NCBI RefSeq assembly: GCF_051209875.1
Contig: NZ_JBNTQY010000001.1
Location: 930,001 to 994,000 of the forward strand
Direction: 5' to 3'
Length of the DNA: 64,000 bases
From: Emticicia sp051209875
GTDB taxonomy: Bacteria; Bacteroidota; Bacteroidia; Cytophagales; Spirosomataceae
Position 1 is the first letter of the stretch; every line of letters starts with the position of its first letter. The translations under genes were made by a program, and so were the position numbers. The notes beneath the pieces were generated by a model. It was not told the origin of the DNA, did no database searches, and worked only from the letters and a program-made list of their open reading frames with translations. This document shows positions 1-9,507 of this stretch, in pieces.

Positions 1-1659
1 TAAACTTTGTTCATCGCCAATGCGAAGTGTGATATTGGCTCTAACGCTATTTCCACGAGTTGATTTTGGTAATAGAGCAAACTCAATTCCGCTTGCCTCT
101 TGTCCACGTTTGGTTCGGCTTTCGATATTAGCTGGCGATGGGTCGAATGCTTCACCTTGAGCAATCAGTGCTTTTCCTTTATAATCTTTGACTAAAGCAT
201 CCACGTCAGGCGTAGCAGGTATGATTACTCTATCAGGTTTTTCCTCTGGAATAAATACACCTATCGTGCGATTGGAAGGCTTGAAATAGAATTTTGCCAC
301 TCTTTTTACATCATCCAAAGTTGTTTTTGTTACAGCATCACGATACAAAAATGCCAAACGCCAATCACCTGCACCGATGTATTCACTCAATTGTAAGCCA
401 ATTCTATCCGAACTTTGGAAAGTAATGCCAAAGTTTTTCAAAATATCATTTTTAGCTCGCTCCACATCTTCTTTGGAAATCTCCATTGTTGGCACAGCGT
501 CAAGTGTCGAAAGCATCGTTTTCTTAACATCCTCTAAGTCTTTATCTTTCAAAACACCCGCTCCAAAATAAAGGAATGTAGGGTCTTTGTTTGTGAAAGA
601 GTAGGCGTATTGGTAGGATGCTTTTTTGCTATCAATCAAGGCTTTATAGAGAGTTCCTGCTGGTTCGCTTGTCAAAATAACTTGTAAAAGATCTAATGCC
701 GCATAATCAGGGTGGCTTGATGCACAAATATGGTAAGCAGCTCCGATAGATTGCACATCGCCTACACGACGCAATGTTACTGAACGCTCGCCATCTTGGG
801 TTGGTTCAACAGTATAGGTCGGTTGAAGTTTACGAGTTGGACGAGGAATGCCACCAAAATATTCTTCATTAATCATTTTCAAGGTTTTTGCCTCATCAAA
901 TTTCCCTGCAACTAACAAAACAGCATTGTCAGGTTGATAATATTTACGGTAAAACGCTTGTAAATTATCAATTGGCACTCGCTCGATGTCTTCACGAGAA
1001 CCAATCGTTGAATTTCCGTAATTATGCCATAAGTAAGCAGTAGCAATGATTCGTTCGCTTAAAACACTTTCAGGGTTATTTTCGCCAGATTCAAACTCAT
1101 TACGAACAACTGAAAACTCTTTATCAAGTTCTTCTTTTTTGATGAAAGAGTTTACCATACGATCTGATTCCAAATCTAATGCCCAACGAAGGTTTTCTTC
1201 GGTGGCGGCAAAAGTTTCAAAATAATTGGTACGGTCGAGCCAAGTTGTACCATTAGGTCTTGCTCCGTGGTCAGAAAGTTCCTTAGGGATGTCAAGATGT
1301 TTGGTTGAGCCTTTAAAAACCATGTGTTCGAGCAAGTGAGCCATACCTGTTTCGCCATATCCTTCGTGGCGTGAGCCAACCAAATAAGTAATATTTACAG
1401 TAGCCGTTTGCTTAGAAGGGTCGGGGAAAAGTAATACACGAAGCCCATTCCCTAATACATATTCTGTAATACCTTCAACAGAAGTTACTTTTAAAGGAGC
1501 AGGAATAGGTGCTTTTTCTTCAACAAGAGCAGTTTTGTTTTTCTTTTTACGCTTTCTTTCTTTTTTCTGGGCAAAAGCATCGCCTCCCAAAAAGAAAATA
1601 CCAACAAGCATTGTAATCACTAATTGCCTGAAAGTGAGGGTTCGGTAACAGTTTAACAT
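1..1659 (-). CDS. M16 family metallopeptidase (insulinase-like), C-terminus beyond window
   Basis: Zinc protease of the pitrilysin/insulinase family, probably periplasmic. The reading frame opens at ATG 1659 and runs off the left edge, so 553 residues are seen. The N-terminus has a hydrophobic stretch (about residues 12-30) ending in an AFAQ cleavage site, followed by a Lys/Arg-rich linker. The inverted zinc motif HLLEH (HxxEH) is at residues 108-112, and the sequence NEFESGENNPES downstream supplies the conserved distal glutamate region. A second M16 half begins around residue 230 (Peptidase_M16_C, QPDNAVLLVAGKF). Bacteroidota M16 proteins are often 650-950 residues, so a substantial part may lie outside the window. 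The substrate cannot be told from sequence. Gene is monocistronic as far as seen and is divergent from the helicase at 1883. Confidence 0.93.
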   Translation of the reverse strand, partial: MLNCYRTLTFRQLVITMLVGIFFLGGDAFAQKKERKRKKKNKTALVEEKAPIPAPLKVTSVEGITEYVLGNGLRVLLFPDPSKQTATVNITYLVGSRHEGYGETGMAHLLEHMVFKGSTKHLDIPKELSDHGARPNGTTWLDRTNYFETFAATEENLRWALDLESDRMVNSFIKKEELDKEFSVVRNEFESGENNPESVLSERIIATAYLWHNYGNSTIGSREDIERVPIDNLQAFYRKYYQPDNAVLLVAGKFDEAKTLKMINEEYFGGIPRPTRKLQPTYTVEPTQDGERSVTLRRVGDVQSIGAAYHICASSHPDYAALDLLQVILTSEPAGTLYKALIDSKKASYQYAYSFTNKDPTFLYFGAGVLKDKDLEDVKKTMLSTLDAVPTMEISKEDVERAKNDILKNFGITFQSSDRIGLQLSEYIGAGDWRLAFLYRDAVTKTTLDDVKRVAKFYFKPSNRTIGVFIPEEKPDRVIIPATPDVDALVKDYKGKALIAQGEAFDPSPANIESRTKRGQEASGIEFALLPKSTRGNSVRANITLRIGDEQSL

Positions 1660-1870
1660 AATTTTTGAAATGGATTAAATGTGTAAGATACAAGGTTAGA
1701 CAAAAACTATAAATTTTTGTCATTCAATAACGAAGAAAGTCGTTAAAATAATTTATTCCAAATAGAAAATGTTAAAATGCGTTAATCGTTGATAGAAGGT
1801 TGTAATTAACTATTCAAACCTTCGAGGCCTCTTTCAGACGGGTCACCCTGATCTTACAGGTTTTTTCACT

Positions 1871-1878
1871 TATCTTTG
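1871..1878 (+). promoter_or_regulatory. -7 promoter box TATCTTTG, leaderless arrangement
   Basis: TATCTTTG fits the Bacteroidota -7 consensus TAnnTTTG and lies only 4 bases before the helicase ATG at 1883. A transcript starting at the expected distance would have almost no 5' untranslated region. No clear TTG -33 box is visible. hemE has the same box at the same spacing. Confidence 0.5.
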
Positions 1879-1882
1879 TCTT

Positions 1883-4800
1883 ATGCAAAAACTCCTTAAA
1901 ACATATCTTCGTCGGCTAACAAACCTAACTTCGAGAAATCGCTCATTGCTATTGCTCAATTTACCCCAAGAGCAATTCCTTGATTTGAACGAACTCAATT
2001 TTTTAGACGGAAAGCCTTCTTTTGAATATATCAATCAACTCATTGTTCAAAAAACAACGATTCCACTTTGTGATTTACTGGATAGTCGCATGGAAAAAGT
2101 CAATGAAGCAAGCAAACGTCTGAAAAAAATTGCTCGTACCGAAGCTTTTATTGAAGAAGAGCGTGGTTCTGAAGATTTGTATGTAGGTTATCCATTTGTA
2201 AAAGGCAAGCTTTCAGATGGAACGGTGGTGCGTTGTCCGCTGTTGTTTTTTCCTGTTACCTTAAAAAACAACAGCAAAAAGTGGATTTTGGAAAAGCGAG
2301 ATGAAGCAATTTCGCTCAATCGGAGTTTTTTATTGGCTTATTCTCATTTTAATCAAATTCGTATTTCAGATGAATTTTTGGAAACTTCTTTTGAAGATTT
2401 TGATAAAGTTAGCCTTGTTTTTCGCACGCAATTATACGAATTGTTGAAAGAAAGTAAACTTGAAATAAATTTCAATCAAGATTTATTCACTGACCAACTA
2501 ATTGATTTTCAAAAACTTACAAAAGCTGATTTAGAACTTTCTGAACTTAATGGCGAACTCAAACTTTTTCCACAAGCTGTACTTGGTATCTTTCCGCAGG
2601 CAGGGTCATATTTAGTGCCAGATTATGAGAAGTTATTAACCCCACCCCTTCCCCTCCCCGATGGAGAGGGGTATAATAAGGAAAATGTTTTTTTTAGAAC
2701 CCTCCCTATCGGGGAGGGCAGGGAGGGGTTGGTCAAAGAAGAAACAACCTTTCTGCCATTTGCTGTGGATGCTTCGCAAGAAGCGGCCATTAAACAAATA
2801 AAAGAAGGAAAATCATTGGTGGTGCAAGGCCCTCCAGGAACTGGCAAATCACAGTTAATTGCCAATTTGGTTGCTGATTTTACGGCAAGGGGCAAACGGG
2901 TATTGGTGGTTTGCCAAAAAAGAGTGGCCTTAGATACTGTTTTCCAAAGGTTAGAAAAAGTCAAAATGGGCAATTTCGTGGCTTTAATACACGATTTTAA
3001 AAATGACCGAAAAGCCCTTTTTGAAAAAATAGCTAATCAAATTGAACAAATTGAAGATTATCAAAAGAAGAACAAAGGCTTAGATGCGATCTTCTTAGAA
3101 CGAAATTTTACGCAAATCAGCAGAAGAATTGATAAGATTTCTGAAGAATTACAAGGCTTTAAAATTGCACTTTTTGACGAGTCAATCTGCGGACTTTCAG
3201 TAAAGGAATTGTATCTTACGAGCAGTTTGGAAAAACCATATATCAAGCTAAAAGAATTATATAAATCATTTGTATTCAATGAATTAGCTGATTTTGAAGG
3301 TCGATTGAAACGCTATTTTCAATATGAAGAAAAATTGCAAGAAACTGAAGAATATGAGTTTTGGAAAAACCGAGTTTCGTTTGCAAAATTTACAAATTCT
3401 GACCTGTCTAAAATCATTGGAACGGTGGAGGATGTGGAGAATTTTCAAGCAAAAAACACCACTGATTTTTCATTAATAGCACTCAATAGTTTTGATGAAA
3501 AACAAGTAGAGCAATTTTTGAAATTGCTCGAAAATAACGATATAGTAAAGATATTTGAAGCTATTTTATATGAAAAAAAATATCTAGAAAATCGACAATT
3601 CGATTTAACCAAAATCAAAGATGAAATAGAAAATCTGAATACAAATGATTGGATTGAAACGATATTGCCACAAACAGAGCTTCTTGTTAGAAAAACACAA
3701 ATTGAGAAAGCATATTTGGCAAGTAAATCTGGATTAAATTGGTTTGTATGGAAGTTGTTTTCAAAAGATAAAAAAGATATTGAAAAGTTAGTTTTTCAGA
3801 ATAAATTATCCTTGCAAACCACTGATTTAGAATTACTTAGTAAAAAAATAGACAACCGAATTTCTTTCGAGCAAATCAAAGAAAAGTTAGCTAAAAAAGA
3901 TATTTTGATTGATCCACAAGATGATTTTGATTGGATTAGTCAAACATTAAAAAATTATATTTTGGCCAATAAAGCAAATGTAATTTATCAAGCCAATGGT
4001 TTTCTTAAAAAACCTGATTTTAGCCTTCCATATTATCATTATTTAGAGACATTAATTCTTGAAACTAAGCAGAAAATGCTTGTTTGGAAGCTGTATTTGA
4101 CAAAAGAGCAGATTGAAGACTCTGGTGAAGCAACAAGTGAAATGTCGATAAGGTTTTTACGACAAAATTTCGATTATCTCGTTGAAACTGATCAATTGAA
4201 AGAATCATTCAGTCGAACAGAATGGGAAGTGGTCAAAAAACTCAGTGAAAATCCAAAAGATGCGATTGCTATTTTTCAAAATTCTTTGCGTTTGGCTTGG
4301 ACAGAGCATATTGAAAATTTATATCCGATTTTAAGAAGTGTGAGTTCTTTGAAAATGAGTCAAATGGAAGAAGAATTACAAACTTCTATCAAACAAAAAC
4401 AGGCATTAAGTGAAGAGATTTTATTGTTGAAATTGCGAGAACAAACCTATAAAGATTTAATAATCAATCGTTTACAAAATGTAGTAACATATCGAGAATT
4501 ACAACACCAAACCACCAAAAAACGTAAAATTTGGTCAGTAAGGAAAGTTTTAGAACATTATTCCGATGAAATTTTCAAACTAATTCCTTGTTGGATGGCT
4601 TCGCCAGAGTCAGTTTCTGCTATGTTTCCAATGAATGTAGGAATGGATGAAAAATTGTTTGATTTAGTCATTTTTGATGAAGCATCACAATGCTTTGCGG
4701 AGTACGGTATTCCTGCAATTTTTCGAGGAAAACAAGTGCTTATTGCGGGTGATTCTAAACAATTACAGCCGAATGATTTATATCAGATTCGTTATGAAGA

Positions 4801-5752
4801 AGACTTAATTGATGAACCGATTTTAGAAATTGATTCATTACTTGATTTGGCGGCTCAGTATCTCCCGCAAGTTTCTTTACAAGGGCATTATCGGAGTCGT
4901 TCTTTAGATTTAATTGATTTTTCAAACCAGTTTTTTTACAAAAACTCTTTGCGGTTATTGCCTGATTATGAGGAAATTAATAAAAATAAACCTTCAATAA
5001 ATTATATAAAAGTGGAGGGAGTTTGGGAAAAGAATACCAATGAAATTGAAGTGCAAATGGTGCTTGGAATTATCAAAAATTTGAAAGAAATTTCTCCTGA
5101 AAAAAGCATTGGAGTGGTAACTTTCAACCATAAACAAGCCGATTTGATTGAATTGCGAATGACCAATGAGATTCAAAAACAAACGCAAGTTTCTATCAAA
5201 AATATAGAGAATATTCAGGGAGATGAGTTTGATATTGTTATTTTTTCGATAGGATATGCCCCCGATGCACAAGGAAAAATGTTGATGAATTTTGGTAGTT
5301 TGAACCAACAAGGAGGCGAAAATCGCTTAAACGTAGGAATTACGAGAGCAAGAGAGAAAATTTATATAGTAAGTAGTATTTTTCCAAACCAACTCCGAGT
5401 AGAAGATGCCCAAAATCAAGGGCCCAAATTATTAAAAAAATACTTAGAATATGCTCTGGAAGTTTCTGATGGAAAGTATTTACCTAAGATTGTTCTCAAT
5501 GAAAACTTCCGAATGGATTGGTTTTTAAAAGAGCAGTTGAAGAAAGATAATCCATTGTATATCAGCGAATTACCATTTGCTGACATTACTGTTAAAAACA
5601 ATACAGGCAACTATGAATCACTTATTTTAACTGATGATGATTTGTATTATGCAAGTATTTCACCAAAGGAAGCTCACGCTTATTTGCTTCTTAACTTACA
5701 AGAAAAAGGCTGGAAAGTTGAACGCTTGTGGAGTCGAACTTATTTAAGATAA
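1883..5752 (+). CDS. Large superfamily 1 DNA/RNA helicase (AAA_11/AAA_12-type)
   Basis: Predicted ATP-dependent nucleic-acid helicase of 1289 residues. Walker A is GPPGTGKS at residues 316-323, followed by RVLVVCQKRVALD (motif Ia). Walker B is VIFDEASQ with the DE pair at 932-933, followed by the GDSKQLQP motif. The C-terminal UvrD_C_2-like part has IQGDEFDIV and the motif VI-like GITRARE at 1152-1158. Roughly 550 residues between motifs Ia and II form a long, charged, mostly helical insertion. The N-terminal 250 residues resemble the DUF4011-type front end of Bacteroidota helicases. Residues about 252-284 are encoded by a palindromic DNA repeat (see 2636-2733), so this linker is not ancestral. 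The stop lies 2 bp from the convergent EEP gene. Substrate and role (repair or defence) cannot be decided; no defence partners lie nearby. Confidence 0.85.
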   Translation: MQKLLKTYLRRLTNLTSRNRSLLLLNLPQEQFLDLNELNFLDGKPSFEYINQLIVQKTTIPLCDLLDSRMEKVNEASKRLKKIARTEAFIEEERGSEDLYVGYPFVKGKLSDGTVVRCPLLFFPVTLKNNSKKWILEKRDEAISLNRSFLLAYSHFNQIRISDEFLETSFEDFDKVSLVFRTQLYELLKESKLEINFNQDLFTDQLIDFQKLTKADLELSELNGELKLFPQAVLGIFPQAGSYLVPDYEKLLTPPLPLPDGEGYNKENVFFRTLPIGEGREGLVKEETTFLPFAVDASQEAAIKQIKEGKSLVVQGPPGTGKSQLIANLVADFTARGKRVLVVCQKRVALDTVFQRLEKVKMGNFVALIHDFKNDRKALFEKIANQIEQIEDYQKKNKGLDAIFLERNFTQISRRIDKISEELQGFKIALFDESICGLSVKELYLTSSLEKPYIKLKELYKSFVFNELADFEGRLKRYFQYEEKLQETEEYEFWKNRVSFAKFTNSDLSKIIGTVEDVENFQAKNTTDFSLIALNSFDEKQVEQFLKLLENNDIVKIFEAILYEKKYLENRQFDLTKIKDEIENLNTNDWIETILPQTELLVRKTQIEKAYLASKSGLNWFVWKLFSKDKKDIEKLVFQNKLSLQTTDLELLSKKIDNRISFEQIKEKLAKKDILIDPQDDFDWISQTLKNYILANKANVIYQANGFLKKPDFSLPYYHYLETLILETKQKMLVWKLYLTKEQIEDSGEATSEMSIRFLRQNFDYLVETDQLKESFSRTEWEVVKKLSENPKDAIAIFQNSLRLAWTEHIENLYPILRSVSSLKMSQMEEELQTSIKQKQALSEEILLLKLREQTYKDLIINRLQNVVTYRELQHQTTKKRKIWSVRKVLEHYSDEIFKLIPCWMASPESVSAMFPMNVGMDEKLFDLVIFDEASQCFAEYGIPAIFRGKQVLIAGDSKQLQPNDLYQIRYEEDLIDEPILEIDSLLDLAAQYLPQVSLQGHYRSRSLDLIDFSNQFFYKNSLRLLPDYEEINKNKPSINYIKVEGVWEKNTNEIEVQMVLGIIKNLKEISPEKSIGVVTFNHKQADLIELRMTNEIQKQTQVSIKNIENIQGDEFDIVIFSIGYAPDAQGKMLMNFGSLNQQGGENRLNVGITRAREKIYIVSSIFPNQLRVEDAQNQGPKLLKKYLEYALEVSDGKYLPKIVLNENFRMDWFLKEQLKKDNPLYISELPFADITVKNNTGNYESLILTDDDLYYASISPKEAHAYLLLNLQEKGWKVERLWSRTYLR
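2636..2733. repeat. REPIN-like hairpin doublet inserted in frame in the helicase gene
   Basis: GC-rich island in AT-rich coding sequence. The left half runs AACCCCACCCC then CCCCTCCCCGATGGAGAGGGG (hairpin); the right half runs CCCTCCCTATCGGGGAGGG (hairpin) then CAGGGAGGGGTTGG. The right half is close to the reverse complement of the left half, so the unit is two hairpins in inverted orientation, as in REP doublets. Its length keeps the reading frame open, encoding a Pro/Gly-rich stretch (TPPLPLPDGEG, then TLPIGEGREG). A related copy lies at 13235-13299. Confidence 0.85.
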
Positions 5753-5754
5753 AT

Positions 5755-6909
5755 TTATCGTTGAGCAAGTAATTTTGGAGAATTGGTAAGTGATTTCTTC
5801 AAAATATAATGAGCAACTACTGGAAAATGGTCTGAAATATTGATACCTGACAAGGTTGTGCAAGACTGAACGTTCCAGTCGGAGCTGAAAAATTGTTGAT
5901 CTATTCGAGCATAGTAAGGTTGGCGGTTGAGCGTAAATCCCATGCCATGTCCTGCTTCTTCAAAAGCATTTTTAAAACTTAGTTTGAGTTTTCCGTAAGA
6001 ATAACCAAAAGGGGTTTCGTTGAAATCTCCACAGATAATTACTGGGTATTGACTACCAGAAACATACGATTCTACTTCTTTCATTTGCTCATCACGCTTT
6101 TCAAATCCTTCTTTTAGCCGATAAAAACTATCTAATAATTCAAAAGTAAAGGTCTTGATTTGACCTTTTTTGAGAGCATCAAAAGCCAAATTAATACGAA
6201 CCCCCATTGACCATAAATGAACATTTACCACCCGAACCGTATCTTGATTATAGGCAATATCCGCACACAGATAACCATTGATATTGGGTTGGTTTCTTCT
6301 GTCCCAAATTTTACTGTATTGCTTCAATATTGGATATTGAGAAAACAAAGCAAGTCCTATCAATTTGTTATTCTCAAAAGTAGTAAGATTTACAATGTTA
6401 TTGGCGTATTGTTTTTCAATGGTTGGATTAGGTGAATATTCTTGAAAACAGGCAATGTCGGACTGTAAAGTTGACCAATAACGGTCATTTTTATTGCTTT
6501 TATCAAAAGATTCGCCATTGAAACTTAATACTTTTAGTGAAGATACTGGCTGAAAATTAATTTCTCCATTGCCTATTCCTACCATCCTTTTAACTAACGG
6601 AAAAGTAAATAAAATCCAAATAAATCCCGCAGTTGCGATCATTTTTTGCTTCTTGACCAATAGATAGCATGAGGCAATAAGTCCACCTAAAATGGCAATA
6701 GGAAGGCTCATCATTACAAATCCAGTTATCCAATGGTCGAAAATTGGGTAGTAGCAAAATGCCATTGTCATAAATAGGTAAGCTATGCTTATGTAGGCTG
6801 TTGGATATTGACGAAATTTTTTGAAAATGAAATGAATTATTTCAAAAAACATTTCTCCAAAAACATGAGTAATGGCCAATAAAAATATTTTAAAATCGTA
6901 GAATGTCAT
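5755..6909 (-). CDS. Membrane-anchored endonuclease/exonuclease/phosphatase (EEP) family protein
   Basis: 384 residues. Hydrophobic segments at about residues 40-58, 62-84 and 92-106 anchor the protein; the EEP domain follows from about residue 123, probably facing the periplasm. EEP motifs are visible: a metal-binding glutamate in FQEY (E157), VNVH (228-231), GDFNETP (294-300) and the terminal SDH (359-361) before FPV. The family cleaves phosphodiester or phosphate esters; the substrate (nucleic acid or lipid headgroup) cannot be told here. The same layout, short membrane part then EEP domain, is common in Cytophagales and Flavobacteria. ATG 6909 is the only sensible start. The gene converges on the helicase with 2 bp between stops. 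Confidence 0.87.
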   Translation of the reverse strand: MTFYDFKIFLLAITHVFGEMFFEIIHFIFKKFRQYPTAYISIAYLFMTMAFCYYPIFDHWITGFVMMSLPIAILGGLIASCYLLVKKQKMIATAGFIWILFTFPLVKRMVGIGNGEINFQPVSSLKVLSFNGESFDKSNKNDRYWSTLQSDIACFQEYSPNPTIEKQYANNIVNLTTFENNKLIGLALFSQYPILKQYSKIWDRRNQPNINGYLCADIAYNQDTVRVVNVHLWSMGVRINLAFDALKKGQIKTFTFELLDSFYRLKEGFEKRDEQMKEVESYVSGSQYPVIICGDFNETPFGYSYGKLKLSFKNAFEEAGHGMGFTLNRQPYYARIDQQFFSSDWNVQSCTTLSGINISDHFPVVAHYILKKSLTNSPKLLAQR

Positions 6910-6977
6910 GGCTAAATTAATTGGGTATGGCTAATTTCAGGGTTTGCAAACTTGGTTGTTTGCGTATTTTTCAAAAA

Positions 6978-7010
6978 AAAGACGGTATATGTTAAACACA
7001 TACCGTCTTT
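6978..7010 (-). terminator. Intrinsic terminator of the coiled-coil gene
   Basis: A 14-bp stem (AAAGACGGTATATG paired with CACATACCGTCTTT, one G-U pair) with a 5-base loop. On the minus strand it is followed by a run of eight T, just after the stop at 7025. Confidence 0.8.
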
Positions 7011-7024
7011 GAGGCTACGTTTTT

Positions 7025-7987
7025 TTATTTTACTTCAAAAGCACCTCTTCCTATTTTGAAGCCCTCTGAATACAATTCTACATTGTATTTTCCTTTGCTA
7101 TAAGTTGCACCCTTTCCTGAGATTATATTTACCTTTTGGTCGTTGTTCTCAAACGGAACGCTTTGTTTGAAACTGTAACCAATCTCTTTTCCGTCAATTT
7201 GTGCGATACCGCCATTACCATTTTCAAGCACAGCACCGTTGGCATCAAGCACTCTCACATAAATATCTTTGTTGTTTTGCACTGCTACTGGATTAGATGG
7301 CATGATGAATGACACTTTCAATTGATCAATTCTTGATGCTTTATAAGCTCCTCCATCGCGTTCTTTTCCTTTTGATGACAAGGCAGTGACTTCAACATTT
7401 ACTGCTTTCATGGCTGAAGCCAAAGTTACTTGACGTTTTAGGTCATTGTTTTTAGCTGTAAAATCATCAACAGTTTGGGTTAAAGTTGTTGATAATGCCT
7501 CTTTTTCAGTTTTTAAGCTTGTATTTTCAACCAATACTTGTTGCTTTTCGGTTTCAAGTGTTTGGGTACGAGCTACTAAAATACCATTTTCTTCTTTCAA
7601 TTTGCGAATATCATCGTCTTTAGCAACCAAGAAAGTTTCGTATTCTTTGATTTTAGTTTCATATTTTTGAAGTGAAAAACTAAAATCAGATTTTAATTTT
7701 TTCTTGTCACTTTCCAATTGAGCTTTTACTTCTTCTAATTCAGCGATATTTCCACCTAAACTTTGAACTTCTGCGATTTTGAGATCTAATGATTTTGAAA
7801 TTGAATCGAGTTTGATTTGTGTGGAGGAAAGTTGTTCTACCTTAGAAGTCAAAGATTTTTGTAATTCGATAGTTTCGTTTCTTGCTCCCATGAACAAATA
7901 GCCTAAAAGAGCTAAAATCCCAACAAGCACACCGATGACTACTTTTAAAACACCTTGATTGTTTGATTGAACAGTTGTCGTTTCCAT
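7025..7987 (-). CDS. Membrane-anchored coiled-coil protein of unknown function
   Basis: 320 residues. A single transmembrane segment at about 15-32 (VVIGVLVGILALLGYLFMG) is followed by a long coiled coil from about 35 to 195, rich in Leu, Lys, Glu and Gln. A compact beta-rich domain of about 110 residues closes the protein, with the motifs VSFIMPSNPVA, IYVRVLDANGAVL and GKYNVELYSEGFKIG. I do not recognise a named domain. The layout suggests a periplasmic or cytoplasmic stalk presenting a small globular head. ATG 7987 starts directly before the predicted anchor. It stands alone, with its own terminator downstream and no obvious functional neighbour apart from the two-component genes upstream. 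Confidence 0.75.
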   Translation of the reverse strand: METTTVQSNNQGVLKVVIGVLVGILALLGYLFMGARNETIELQKSLTSKVEQLSSTQIKLDSISKSLDLKIAEVQSLGGNIAELEEVKAQLESDKKKLKSDFSFSLQKYETKIKEYETFLVAKDDDIRKLKEENGILVARTQTLETEKQQVLVENTSLKTEKEALSTTLTQTVDDFTAKNNDLKRQVTLASAMKAVNVEVTALSSKGKERDGGAYKASRIDQLKVSFIMPSNPVAVQNNKDIYVRVLDANGAVLENGNGGIAQIDGKEIGYSFKQSVPFENNDQKVNIISGKGATYSKGKYNVELYSEGFKIGRGAFEVK

Positions 7988-8134
7988 AGGTTATATTGAT
8001 TTTGTTTAAACTTAAATTATTTGATAATGCAAATCAACAACACCAATGTTAAGCACGACTTAAATCGACTTTAAATTTAGCTTAAAATTCCATGATCGGT
8101 AAATTTCTTGTTTGCTGAATGATTTAAAAGAAAG

Positions 8135-9505
8135 TTACTTTACAAAATTCAGTGTAAAAGTAGTACCTTCATTATTTGAAACTACACTAATAGTCCCATT
8201 ATGAAGTTTAGTTATTTGTGCAACAATTGCTAAACCTACCCCATGACCTTTGGTAGCTTTTGCTGTTGCATTACTTCTGTAGAATGGATGAAAAATATAA
8301 GGCAAATCAGCTTCGGGAATAATAGGTCCTTTATTAAAAAATGAGATTTTTATTTCACTAATAGATGCTTCAAAATTAACAAATACAGTTTTATTATCTG
8401 AAAACTTACAGGCATTATCCATGAGATTCATCATTGCAACTTTCAGCGAAGCCTCATTGCCTTCTATGATTAATGCTTCTTCGTCTTCTGGGAAATCCTC
8501 AAAATTAATTTGAATATCATAATCTTCATGCCATTTTTTTAATTGACTTTTTGCCTCCCATAAAAGTTCATCAACTCTAATGGCTACACGCTGAATAGTC
8601 TCTGAACTAACAACAGTATTTGCCAAGTCGAGAAGGGTGTTGGTCAGTTGTGTAAGTGTTCGTGTATCTTCTTGAAGTGCTTTTAGACTTGTTTCATAGA
8701 CCTCAGGAGTACGTCTTTGAAGTAAGGTAATATCAATTTGTGAGTAAATTTTAGTTAATGGGTTTTTGAGTTCGTGCGAAACATTGGCAATAAACATTTT
8801 TTGCATCACTAATGCCTCTTCGATGCGGTCGAGAAGTTGATTAAAAGTAGCTACAAGTAAGCCAATTTCATCAGAACGATTGGGGTGCTGCACTCGTTTT
8901 TCGACATTAGCTGGAAAAATATCATTGACTTGTCTGATAATACTCGACATAGGAGCGAGGGCTTTATCAGCAAAAAACCAACCTGAGATACCAAGTAGAA
9001 GAATGCCAATCAAAACCATCACCACCAAAATCTTGCGTAAGTCTTCGAGGGCTTCTTTTCCATTTGTATCAATGGCACTTACAATAACCCAATAACTAAA
9101 AGCTCCTTTTTTGAGTTGAATGCCAAGCGTTTGATAATAACCTGCATGAAAATAGGTTGGTTTATTTTGTTTTTGAATATTAGGAATAAGCTCTTTAAAT
9201 AATCCAGAATAAGGTTCTTGTGTGGAGAAAATGATTTTTTTTTGTTTTTCATCATAAACAAAAATACTTTCATCACTTAGAAACTCTTTTTCTGAAGCAT
9301 TAACCATTTTCAGGACTGTTGTATTGGCCGTTTTTAAATCAAAAAGTAATGTTGTAGTAGTGATGGCACGGTCTTGTAGGCGTTTAAAAAAACGTTTTTC
9401 GAGATAAAGTTTGCTAAAAAAATAGACACCTACCGAAAAAAACAGTAGAATGGCAGTTACAATTGCCATAAATTGGTAGGTAAGTCGAGAGCGAATATTT
9501 ATCAT
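8135..9505 (-). CDS. Sensor histidine kinase (HAMP/HisKA/HATPase_c)
   Basis: Membrane-bound two-component kinase of 456 residues. Transmembrane segments are at about 13-31 and 158-177, enclosing a periplasmic sensor region of about 125 residues. HAMP follows (APMSSIIRQVNDI), then HisKA with the phospho-acceptor H244 in NVSHELKNPL. HATPase_c has its N box at LMDNACKFSDN (N364) and a G box GHGVGLAI at 420-427. The usual DxGxG box is altered to NKGPII (391-396), a variant I believe occurs in CusS-like kinases, so activity is still likely. The gene lies downstream of its response regulator, separated by a 154-bp repeat-filled spacer. The signal is unknown; CusS/PcoS-like metal sensing is one possibility. 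Confidence 0.92.
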   Translation of the reverse strand: MINIRSRLTYQFMAIVTAILLFFSVGVYFFSKLYLEKRFFKRLQDRAITTTTLLFDLKTANTTVLKMVNASEKEFLSDESIFVYDEKQKKIIFSTQEPYSGLFKELIPNIQKQNKPTYFHAGYYQTLGIQLKKGAFSYWVIVSAIDTNGKEALEDLRKILVVMVLIGILLLGISGWFFADKALAPMSSIIRQVNDIFPANVEKRVQHPNRSDEIGLLVATFNQLLDRIEEALVMQKMFIANVSHELKNPLTKIYSQIDITLLQRRTPEVYETSLKALQEDTRTLTQLTNTLLDLANTVVSSETIQRVAIRVDELLWEAKSQLKKWHEDYDIQINFEDFPEDEEALIIEGNEASLKVAMMNLMDNACKFSDNKTVFVNFEASISEIKISFFNKGPIIPEADLPYIFHPFYRSNATAKATKGHGVGLAIVAQITKLHNGTISVVSNNEGTTFTLNFVK

Positions 9506-9507
9506 GA

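Noticed and set aside
2623..2973. Minus-strand open frame of 116 codons inside the helicase gene
   Set aside because: It exists because the palindromic repeat is open on both strands; it lies wholly inside a well-supported helicase frame and shows no family motif.
1883..5752. The large helicase as part of an anti-phage defence island
   Set aside because: Its neighbours (M16 protease, EEP hydrolase, two-component genes) are ordinary; no nuclease, methylase or other defence partner is adjacent.
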